31,604 nucleotides of DNA from the NCBI GenBank assembly GCA_002448875.1, contig DKAS01000193.1, forward strand, positions 4,714 to 36,317, in the 5' to 3' direction. The DNA comes from Proteobacteria bacterium UBA6920. Its GTDB lineage: Bacteria; Pseudomonadota; Gammaproteobacteria; SG8-11. Shown here in pieces: positions 25,510 to 31,604 of the stretch (positions are counted from its first letter, which is position 1; each line of letters starts with the position of its first letter). The notes beneath the pieces are model-generated. The model saw only the letters and a program-made list of their open reading frames with translations. It was not told the origin of the DNA and made no database searches. A program made the translations under genes and the position numbers.

Positions 25510-28158
25510 ATGAAACCCGCCGTCGGCATCGCCGCTCATGCCGCCGTACTGCCCGGGTTTTATTTTGTTTCCGGCGCCATCGCCATCTGTTACGAAATCC
25601 TCTGGTCGCGCTACCTGGCCCTGCAGTTTGGTATCAGCATTTACGGCGTAGTCGTCACCGTCGCCGCCTTCATGTTCGGTCTGGGCGCTGGCAGCCTTGG
25701 GGGGAACCGGCTGCTGTGCCGCTGGCGGCGACCGCTGCGCGTATTCGCCGGCCTGGAATTGCTGGTGGCCCTGTTCGCCTTGACCATGCCGCTGCTGTTT
25801 CGCCAGCTGGGCGATGCCATGACCGCGCTGGCGCCGCTGCTGGGCCGCGGCCAGTGGCAGTTCCTGCACACCCTGATGATGCTGGTGTTGCTGTTCGTGC
25901 CCGCCTGTGCCATGGGCTTGGGCTTTCCCGCAATCTTGCACGCGGCGCGCCGGCAGGATGCGGCCGTCGGACGTTTATACGGTTTTAACGCGCTGGGTGG
26001 AGTGCTCGGCGCGCTCCTGCCATTACTCCTGTTGCCGGCGCTGGGCTGGGTGGCCGCCAACAGCGCAGTGGCGCTCGTCGGACTGGCGCTGGCCGCAAGC
26101 GCCTGGTGGTACGACCGGCGGCTGACACTGATGGCGCCCGCGGCCGTGAACGACGATACAGCGAGCGGGGCACTGGCTTGGGGCAGTCTGCTGTCCTACG
26201 CGGCGGTCGGTGCCAGCGCACTGGCGCTGGAAATCGCCTGGACCCGCCTGTTCGGCATGGTGCTGTTGCGCACCGAATACGTGCTGGCGGTGATTCTGGC
26301 CTCGTTTCTCAGCGGCATCGCGCTGGGCAGCCTGCTGGCGCGCCGACTGCGGCAGCGCCACTGGCTGGGCGTTCTGCCCGTGCTGTTGTGCGCCACCGGC
26401 CTGGCCGGCTTATGGCTCTATCCGATGTTTTCCGCCTGGCTGGAGGCGACGCGCTTCGCGTCCCTGGGCGGGGCCTTGACGGTGCAAGGGGGTCTGCTGT
26501 TTCTCCTGACCCTGCCGGTGACCCTGGTGCTTGGCGCCTGGCTGCCGTTGCTGACGGCTCGTGCCGGCGGCGGGGCGCGCACCGGCGCCTTGCTGTACGG
26601 CGTCAATTCTCTGGGCGCCGGGCTGGGGGTGCTGGTCAGCGGCTGGCTGCTGGTGCCGTGGCTGGGTACCAGCGCCGTGGTCGTCGTCGCGCTGCTGGCC
26701 CTGCTGCTGCTGGGACTGAGCTGGAGCGGCGACCGGCGCTGGTATGCGGCGCTGCTGTTGCTGCTGCCGCTGGCCTGGCCGCTCTGGTCCCTGCCGCCGG
26801 CGACGGCCTTGCTGCCCGCCGCCCTGCCCGACAGCCGTGACCTGGCGGTGACGGAAGATGCGGTAGGCATCACCCATGTGATCGCCGACGCCGATGGTCA
26901 GCGTCTGCTGCTGTCGGATCTGCAGCGCATGGATGCCTCGACCGCGCCGGAAGCGGTGACGTTGCAGAGGAATCAACTGCGCCTGCCCCTGTTATTGCAT
27001 CCCGATCCCCACGCGCTGTTGCTGCTGGGGCTCGGTACCGGCATCAGCGCCTCGGTGCTCAATGATTTTCCGCTGGTCGATGCCACGGCGGTGGAACTGT
27101 CGGCCGGCGCCATAGCCGCCGCCGCCACCTGGTTCAAACCGGTCAATCATGGCGTGCTGGATCGTTTGCATGTGGTGCGGGACGACGCGCGGCATTTTCT
27201 CATGGCGGCGAGCGGTCCCTATGATCTGATCCTGGGTGATTTATTTCACCCGGATCTGGCGGGCCGGGGTGCGCTGCTGTCGCGGCAGCAGTTCAGCCGC
27301 GCCGGGCAGTTGCTGGCGCCGGGCGGCCTGTTCGTGCAATGGTTGTCCCTGAATCAGTTCGATCTGGCCAGCCTGCAATCGGTGCTGGCTACGTTTGCCG
27401 ACAGTTTTCCGCGCAATTATCTGTTTCTCGACGGATTTCGCGTCGCCATGGTGGGGGTCCGGGAGGGCACCATCGATGCCGCCGCCCTGGCCACGCGTTA
27501 CGCCGCGCTGCCAGTGGCGCAGCAACAGGCGCTCAGCGGCGGCGAGGGTCTGTGGACCTGGCTGGGACGTTATCTGGGCCCGATTCCCGGAGTGGCGGTG
27601 CCGTTGCAGGATGAATGGGCGCCGGTGATCGAATATCGCCTGCCCCGGGCCCGCTATGCCGGTGCTCTGGATGTGGCTTCGGTCAGCGCCTGGCTGGCCA
27701 GCCAGCGAGTGAGCGGCGAGCAGGCGCGCCGGCAATTGCGCATACCTGAGGCCGCTGCCGGGGATTTCGACCGCGCCCGGCAGGCCACCGCCCAGGCGCA
27801 CCAGGGCTGGCTGGCGATTTTTACCGGCGGCCAGCGGGCCGGTCAGATCATGCTGCAGCAGGCGCTGCAGCAGAATGCCGCCGATCACTGGATCGCCGCC
27901 GCCCTGGCCCAGGCCTTGTGGGATCAGCTGGCGCAGGCGCGCCGCCAGGGTGCCGATGTGCAGCAGGTCTTCGGTCATGGCGAGGCCGAGGTGCTGGCGG
28001 CGGTGCTCAAGTTGCAGTCCGACCATCCGCAGGCGCTCAAAGCCCTGTGGCGCCAGGCGCAGGCCCAGGGGCAGGATGCGGAGGCGGCGGCCTACCGTGC
28101 CCGCCTGCAGGCGATCGCGCCCTTGGATCGCGCCTTGGGCGATAACATAACCTATTGA
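25510..28158 (+). CDS. Fused MFS-like membrane / spermidine-synthase-like protein
   Basis: An 882-residue protein of the 'fused MFS/spermidine synthase' type. The N-terminal part (about 1-440) has a dozen or so TM helices (YEILWSRYLALQFG, FMFGLGAGSLGGN, LGFPAILHAARR, ALEIAWTRLFG). From about 460 a soluble Rossmann domain follows, with the SAM or dcSAM-binding LLLLGLGTGISASV near 503-516 and YDLILGDLF (571-579) in place of the usual Y-D-x-I-x-x-D. The last 130 residues are helical and Ala/Gln-rich, TPR-like. The aminopropyl-transferase residues are not all recognisable, so polyamine synthesis is uncertain. It lies inside the accessory set, 22 bp after the preceding gene and 63 bp before the CcoG-like gene. 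Confidence 0.82.
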   Translation: MKPAVGIAAHAAVLPGFYFVSGAIAICYEILWSRYLALQFGISIYGVVVTVAAFMFGLGAGSLGGNRLLCRWRRPLRVFAGLELLVALFALTMPLLFRQLGDAMTALAPLLGRGQWQFLHTLMMLVLLFVPACAMGLGFPAILHAARRQDAAVGRLYGFNALGGVLGALLPLLLLPALGWVAANSAVALVGLALAASAWWYDRRLTLMAPAAVNDDTASGALAWGSLLSYAAVGASALALEIAWTRLFGMVLLRTEYVLAVILASFLSGIALGSLLARRLRQRHWLGVLPVLLCATGLAGLWLYPMFSAWLEATRFASLGGALTVQGGLLFLLTLPVTLVLGAWLPLLTARAGGGARTGALLYGVNSLGAGLGVLVSGWLLVPWLGTSAVVVVALLALLLLGLSWSGDRRWYAALLLLLPLAWPLWSLPPATALLPAALPDSRDLAVTEDAVGITHVIADADGQRLLLSDLQRMDASTAPEAVTLQRNQLRLPLLLHPDPHALLLLGLGTGISASVLNDFPLVDATAVELSAGAIAAAATWFKPVNHGVLDRLHVVRDDARHFLMAASGPYDLILGDLFHPDLAGRGALLSRQQFSRAGQLLAPGGLFVQWLSLNQFDLASLQSVLATFADSFPRNYLFLDGFRVAMVGVREGTIDAAALATRYAALPVAQQQALSGGEGLWTWLGRYLGPIPGVAVPLQDEWAPVIEYRLPRARYAGALDVASVSAWLASQRVSGEQARRQLRIPEAAAGDFDRARQATAQAHQGWLAIFTGGQRAGQIMLQQALQQNAADHWIAAALAQALWDQLAQARRQGADVQQVFGHGEAEVLAAVLKLQSDHPQALKALWRQAQAQGQDAEAAAYRARLQAIAPLDRALGDNITY

Positions 28159-28221
28159 AATAATTTGTTATTATGATGCCTTTTGATGCAGTTTCAGGCG
28201 GAAAATGCTAGGCTGCGGAAC

Positions 28222-29526
28222 ATGACCAGCGACAGCAGTTTCCGCAACATTCCGATCACCATTGCCACACCGCGTGTCAGCCAGCGTTTGCACTGGCAGC
28301 GACGGGCGGCACAATGGGGTTTCATCATCCTGGCGATTCTGGTGCCGGTGTCCGGCCTGTTTCGAATCGATCCGGTGGCGGGCGCCTTCGTCGTCCTCGA
28401 TCGTCAGATCTGGTGGTCGGATTTCTTTCTGGTGTTCGGCTGCTGGCTGGTGCTGGCCAGCGCTCTGGTGGTGGTCTATTCCAGCGTGGGCACCGCGTTT
28501 TGCGGCTGGGCCTGCCCGCAAAACAGCCTGGCCGAATGGGCCGATCACATGACCCGCCGCCTGCTGGGCAAGCGCGCGGCGGTGGCCCTGGATGGCGAAA
28601 AAATGCGGGTGGCCGGCGCCAAGAACCGCCTGCTCAACTGGCTGGTGCTGGGCGTGCTGCTGCTGCTGCCTTCCATGCTGTTCGCGCTGGTGCCCCTGTT
28701 CTATTTTTACGAACCCGGGGTGATTCTGTCTTTCATCACCCTGCGCGACGATGCGCGCCTGGCGCCGTCGCTGCACTATATCTACACCATATTCACTCTG
28801 GTGTTCTTTGTCGACGCGGCGTTCATCCGCCATTTCTGGTGCCGCTTCATGTGCGTCTACAAGGTCTGGCAGCACGGTTTCAAGACCCGGCAAACACTGC
28901 ACGTGGCCTATGACAGCAGTCGCGCCGAGGAATGCGCCCGCTGCAATCTGTGCGTGACTTCCTGTTTCATCGATATCGATCCGCGCGCCACTGATATCTA
29001 CGACACCTGCATCAACTGCGGCGAGTGCGTGACCGCCTGCAATAATCTGCAGGCGCGCAAGGGCAAACCGGGCTTGCTGCGCTTTACCATGGGTGTGCGG
29101 CCGGACAGCCGTCGCGGCTGGCGCGCCAATCTCGGTGCCCTGTCGGAACGGTTGCGCTGGACCCTGCTGTTCACCGCCACCGGCGCCGTCATGTTCGGCT
29201 TCGGTCTGCTGGCCTATGAACCCATGCATCTGGCCGCTTATCGCGCCGATGTCGAACACGCCGACAATATTCAGGACTACCGGGTGGCGGTTTCCAATAA
29301 ATTATACCGGCCGGCGCGGGTACGTCTGGAGGTGCAGGGTCTGCCGCCGGGTAGCTATACGCTGAGTCAGGCGGAGGCGGTATTCACCAGCGCCGGCCGT
29401 GTCGATATCACCCTGCATATCGCCGCGACCCTGCCGCCGGGCGTGCATGGGGTGTTGATCCGGGCCAGCGCCGATGACGGCTGGTCCGACGTATTCAGAG
29501 TGCAACATTTCGTTGCCAAGGGGTAG
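28222..29526 (+). CDS. ccoG: CcoG/RdxA-like membrane ferredoxin
   Basis: A 434-residue membrane protein with about five TM helices. It has a FCGWACPQNSLAEW motif (93-106), two [4Fe-4S] cluster motifs, C238-C241-C244-C248 (CARCNLCVTSC) and C263-C266-C269-C273 (CINCGECVTAC), and a C-terminal Ig-like domain typical of FixG. CcoG reduces Cu(II) for cbb3 CuB assembly, so its presence supports a copper-containing active site for the reductase in this window. Canonical CcoG is slightly longer, and the first cluster has Phe after its last Cys instead of Pro. Start chosen at ATG 28222 before MTSDSSFRNIPI; an ATG at 28186 would add 12 residues and no start has a strong ribosome binding site. Confidence 0.87.
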   Translation: MTSDSSFRNIPITIATPRVSQRLHWQRRAAQWGFIILAILVPVSGLFRIDPVAGAFVVLDRQIWWSDFFLVFGCWLVLASALVVVYSSVGTAFCGWACPQNSLAEWADHMTRRLLGKRAAVALDGEKMRVAGAKNRLLNWLVLGVLLLLPSMLFALVPLFYFYEPGVILSFITLRDDARLAPSLHYIYTIFTLVFFVDAAFIRHFWCRFMCVYKVWQHGFKTRQTLHVAYDSSRAEECARCNLCVTSCFIDIDPRATDIYDTCINCGECVTACNNLQARKGKPGLLRFTMGVRPDSRRGWRANLGALSERLRWTLLFTATGAVMFGFGLLAYEPMHLAAYRADVEHADNIQDYRVAVSNKLYRPARVRLEVQGLPPGSYTLSQAEAVFTSAGRVDITLHIAATLPPGVHGVLIRASADDGWSDVFRVQHFVAKG

Positions 29527-29530
29527 GTGT

Positions 29531-29986
29531 ATGAACGAGGAAAACAAGCAAACGCAGCCGGAGATGCAACCGGTACAGTCGCAGTGGGGAGATCTGCCGC
29601 AGGATAACTTCGGCTACGCCAGCGACGAGGAGCGGCGCCGACGCCGCGGCCTGGAAGACTGGGAAATGGTGGACAAGATACCCGAGAGCCAGCGCCGGGT
29701 GCCGCCGTGGTTTTTCGCGGTGGTGGTGGCGGTGCTGCTGGTGGCCATCGGTCTGAGTTTTCCCTTCTGGGGTAACCGGCCCGGTTACGAGCGCCCGTGG
29801 ATAGACTGGGGCTTTGGCGTTGCCATTCTCTACCTGCTGGTGTTCGGCACCTTCGTCTATTTCATGGTAAATTTCTACGGCTCGAAATACGCCGGCCGCC
29901 TGGATTCCGACAAAGAACAATTACCCGATGAGTTATTACGCAAGCAAAACAACCCGTCCGATGAGCCGCCGAACGCCGCGCCTTAG
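29531..29986 (+). CDS. Two-TM heme-free CcoP-like paralogue
   Basis: A 151-residue protein with a long charged N-terminus (about 1-58; EERRRRRGLEDWEMVD), two TM helices (about 59-78 and 92-112) and a polar tail. FPFWGNRP between the helices mirrors FPLWGQRP in the protein at 21401, and both have a second helix starting just after an aromatic/Asp segment (YERPWIDWGFG, PWWDKGYTID). No heme motif is present. It lies 4 bp after the CcoG-like gene, with an AGG site. Perhaps an alternative subunit or assembly form; inferred from similarity of the short motif. Confidence 0.72.
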   Translation: MNEENKQTQPEMQPVQSQWGDLPQDNFGYASDEERRRRRGLEDWEMVDKIPESQRRVPPWFFAVVVAVLLVAIGLSFPFWGNRPGYERPWIDWGFGVAILYLLVFGTFVYFMVNFYGSKYAGRLDSDKEQLPDELLRKQNNPSDEPPNAAP

Positions 29987-30278
29987 TCTGCCCCTGGCGC
30001 TGCTGCTGGCGGCGTGCGCGCCGACCCCTGACAGTCTGCCGCCGGCGGCTGCCCTGCCGGAGCCGCAGTCGGCGGGCGCACTGCTGTTGCAGAGTCATTG
30101 CGCCTATTGTCACGGCGCGCCGCCGCCGGCTACCCACCGGGCGGAAACCTGGCCCGGCGTGGTGTATCGCATGCAAACCAACCTGGTGACCAAAGCCTAT
30201 GCGCCGCTGACCGAGGCGGAGCTGGAGACCTTGATCGGCTACCTGCAGCGTAACGCCGGCAGCGTGGACAGCGAATGA
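29961..30278 (+). CDS. Cytochrome c lipoprotein
   Basis: A 105-residue protein with a lipoprotein signal peptide (LPLALLLAACA, lipidated Cys19) and a small monoheme cytochrome c domain, CAYCH (47-51), with a possible Met ligand in VVYRMQTNL. I chose ATG 29961 because it gives a normal lipoprotein signal; ATG 29928 would add 11 residues. It overlaps the gene before by 26 bp and the gene after by 4 bp. A lipid-anchored c-type heme here may feed electrons to the complex or act as a sensor or chaperone. Confidence 0.85.
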   Translation: MSRRTPRLSLPLALLLAACAPTPDSLPPAAALPEPQSAGALLLQSHCAYCHGAPPPATHRAETWPGVVYRMQTNLVTKAYAPLTEAELETLIGYLQRNAGSVDSE

Positions 30279-30649
30279 AGCGTCTGCTGCCCCTTATCGC
30301 CAGCCTGCTGCTCAGCGCCTGTGGCGGCGAGCCCTATGTGCTGGGTCCGCAGGTCTGGGACAATGTGCAAATTCAAGTGGAAACCCGGCCCAGTCCGCCG
30401 ACGGCCGGGATGACAGAATTTCTGGTCATCGCCACCAATAGCAACCGCACCCAGGCCCATGATCTGGTCGTGTCCCTGCGCATGTCGCCGACGGCGGAAT
30501 GGAAGCAGGCGATCCAGGACGGCCACGTGGGCGTGTACCGCACCGCGCTGCGGGTCGCCGATCTGCGGCACGACGTATTACAGGTGCAGCTGCGCCGGCG
30601 CAGCGGCGCGCTTGGCGAGTTGCTGTTTCCGTTGGCGCAGGGGCACTGA
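30275..30649 (+). CDS. FixH/YtkA-like lipoprotein
   Basis: A 124-residue protein with lipoprotein signal (LLPLIASLLLSACGG, lipidated Cys16) and an Ig-like domain like FixH/YtkA: WDNVQIQVETRPSPPTAGM, followed by LVVSLRMSPTAEW and QDGHVGVYRTAL, then strands to the end. FixH is required for cbb3 maturation. The canonical FixH has a TM anchor rather than a lipid, so this is a variant. It is the last gene of the rightward cluster, starting inside the preceding stop codon (4-bp overlap). Confidence 0.78.
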   Translation: MKRLLPLIASLLLSACGGEPYVLGPQVWDNVQIQVETRPSPPTAGMTEFLVIATNSNRTQAHDLVVSLRMSPTAEWKQAIQDGHVGVYRTALRVADLRHDVLQVQLRRRSGALGELLFPLAQGH

Positions 30650-30966
30650 AACCACGCCGATCAGACACGCCGGGAAATTGCCGCCGGTGACGCGGTGCTC
30701 GAATCGAGCGGCGCCCGGGCGCGCGGCCATGGCTTTCCCGCAACACTCCCGCTACTTTTACCGCGCCAATTCTCCGTAACCTGGCACAGTCATTGCGCGC
30801 ATTGACTTCGCTGCGGTGTGTGTTTAAATGGACAACGCCTGCCGCGGCGATGTCAAGGGAATTCCGCCGTCCTTCCTGGAACCCACGGGCTCACGCCCGC
30901 TGTCGTTCGCTGTCCTGTAGCCTTGCGGCGCGCCAGTTTTGGCCACCAGGACACAAGGAGGACGCC
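30650..30966. other. 317-bp intergenic region before the glycosidase
   Basis: No gene with family support. The region contains a sigma-54-like promoter and an overlapping sigma-70-like promoter (listed next) and the strong ribosome binding site of the glycosidase gene at 30955-30961. A short GGGC/GCCC hairpin (30888-30899) lies in the presumed leader. No terminator for the respiratory cluster was found near 30650. Confidence 0.55.
30782..30829 (+). promoter_or_regulatory. Sigma-54-like promoter with overlapping sigma-70-like promoter
   Basis: TGGCAC (30782-30787), a 5-base gap, and TTGC (30793-30796) match the sigma-54 -24/-12 consensus, with GG and GC ten bases apart as required. Slightly downstream, TTGACT (30802-30807), 16 bases, TTAAAT (30824-30829) form a fair sigma-70 pair. 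Both face the GH13 gene and would give a leader of about 130-160 bases. Presence of the motifs is seen; function is inferred. Confidence 0.45.
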
Positions 30967-31604
30967 ATGAGCACCCTATACCATTCCACCAGTGAGCTCC
31001 AGTTTCGCACCGATGTTCGTCTGCATCCGTCGCCGACGGATTGGCGTGACCAGTTTATATATTTTCTGATGGTGGATCGTTTCGACGACAACAATCACCG
31101 CACCCGGCCCTATAAGCCGGGCCACGGCAATGGCGACCGGCCGGCCGCGGAAGGCAAACGTTTTCAGGGCGGCAATCTCAAGGGTGTGACCCGGCGCCTG
31201 GACTACATCAAGGGGCTGGGTTGCAGCGCCATCTGGTTGAGCCCGATTTTGAAAAATCGCATCGATCTCGATGACAGCTACCACGGCTACGGCATCCAGG
31301 ATTTTCTCGCCGTCGATCCCCGCTTCGGCAACCTGGAGGATCTGCAGGAACTGACCCGGCAGGCGCACAAGCGCGACATGTACGTCATCATGGACGTGGT
31401 GATCAATCATGCCGGCGATGTCTGGTGTTATCCGCAGTGCGAGCCCTATGTGTACAACAGCGGTGAAACCTTTCCCCTGGGCAGCTGGCACGAATATGAC
31501 CCCGCGCAAGGCTTTCAGGATGATGATGCGATCTGGCCGCAGGAGTTGCAGAACGCGGCGGCGTTCAAGCGCAAGGGCCAGATCCGCGACTGGGACGACC
31601 GGCA
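30967..31604 (+). CDS. GH13 alpha-amylase-family glycosidase, N-terminal part (3' end cut by window edge)
   Basis: The frame is open from ATG 30967 to the window end, giving at least 212 residues. AAGGAGG lies five bases before the ATG. The catalytic barrel starts around DWRDQFIYFLMVDRFDDNN, passes FQGGNLKGVTRRLDYIKGLGCSAIWLSPI, has YHGYGIQDFLAVDPRFG and reaches conserved region I DVVINHAGD. These are clear GH13 features (alpha-amylase, trehalose synthase and related). The catalytic Asp, Glu and Asp of regions II-IV lie outside the window, so the subfamily and substrate cannot be named. No signal peptide, so cytosolic use on glycogen or a disaccharide is likely. Confidence 0.92.
   Translation, partial: MSTLYHSTSELQFRTDVRLHPSPTDWRDQFIYFLMVDRFDDNNHRTRPYKPGHGNGDRPAAEGKRFQGGNLKGVTRRLDYIKGLGCSAIWLSPILKNRIDLDDSYHGYGIQDFLAVDPRFGNLEDLQELTRQAHKRDMYVIMDVVINHAGDVWCYPQCEPYVYNSGETFPLGSWHEYDPAQGFQDDDAIWPQELQNAAAFKRKGQIRDWDDR

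Noticed and set aside
28149..28177. Promoter in front of the CcoG-like gene
   Set aside because: A TATGAT -10-like hexamer is present at 28172, but no acceptable -35 lies 16-18 bp upstream; TTGAAA at 28155 is only 11 bp away.

Overview
The window is high-GC, densely coded bacterial chromosome. Gene content (hemL, ubiX, mpl, rnd, clsB-like, a diheme cytochrome c4, cbb3-type assembly factors) and protein similarity point to a gammaproteobacterium, probably a respiratory or chemolithotrophic Chromatiales-like lineage. The lineage is inference; no rRNA or other taxonomic marker is present.

Layout. 1-10.7 kb is mostly housekeeping: the 3' part of hemL; a DedA/PAP2-like/LssY_C fusion membrane protein; a leftward block of LON-domain protein, ubiX, mpl and a small membrane protein; rightward rnd and a ClsB-type phospholipase-D-family cardiolipin synthase; and a leftward bifunctional aldolase/short-chain dehydrogenase carrying an in-frame GCC-repeat alanine tract. 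10.7-11.1 kb is an intergenic region with a 167-bp nested inverted repeat. 11.1-14.5 kb is a leftward three-gene block: a MotA/TolQ/ExbB-type channel protein, a single-TM protein that joins a MotB/TolR-like TM aspartate to a VWA domain, and a GT-C-like polytopic membrane protein.

14.8-30.65 kb is almost entirely rightward and respiratory. It starts with a 30-aa membrane peptide and cytochrome c4 (terminator at 15777), then a set with a membrane-anchored cytochrome c, a stand-alone 171-aa CcoN-half-like protein, a thioredoxin-fold lipoprotein and a small membrane protein. After a control region with three dyads comes the core set: two tiny membrane proteins, a divergent CcoN, a monoheme CcoO-like subunit with a large insertion, a heme-free CcoP-N-terminus-like subunit, and a 44-aa membrane peptide (terminator at 22209). 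A third set follows: a CcoS-like protein, a second anchored cytochrome c, a membrane-bound FGE-like protein without the catalytic cysteines, several small membrane proteins, an MFS/spermidine-synthase-type fusion, a CcoG-like ferredoxin, a second heme-free CcoP-like paralogue, a cytochrome c lipoprotein and a FixH/YtkA-like lipoprotein.

Taken together this looks like a non-canonical C-family (cbb3-related) heme-copper reductase with dedicated assembly factors. Subunit I keeps all six metal-binding histidines and the tyrosine at the cbb3 crosslink position, but lacks the helix-VIII Tyr and Glu of canonical CcoN; no diheme CcoP is present. Whether the substrate is O2 or NO cannot be decided from sequence reading alone. 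The window ends inside a GH13 glycosidase gene preceded by a strong ribosome binding site and a sigma-54-like promoter.
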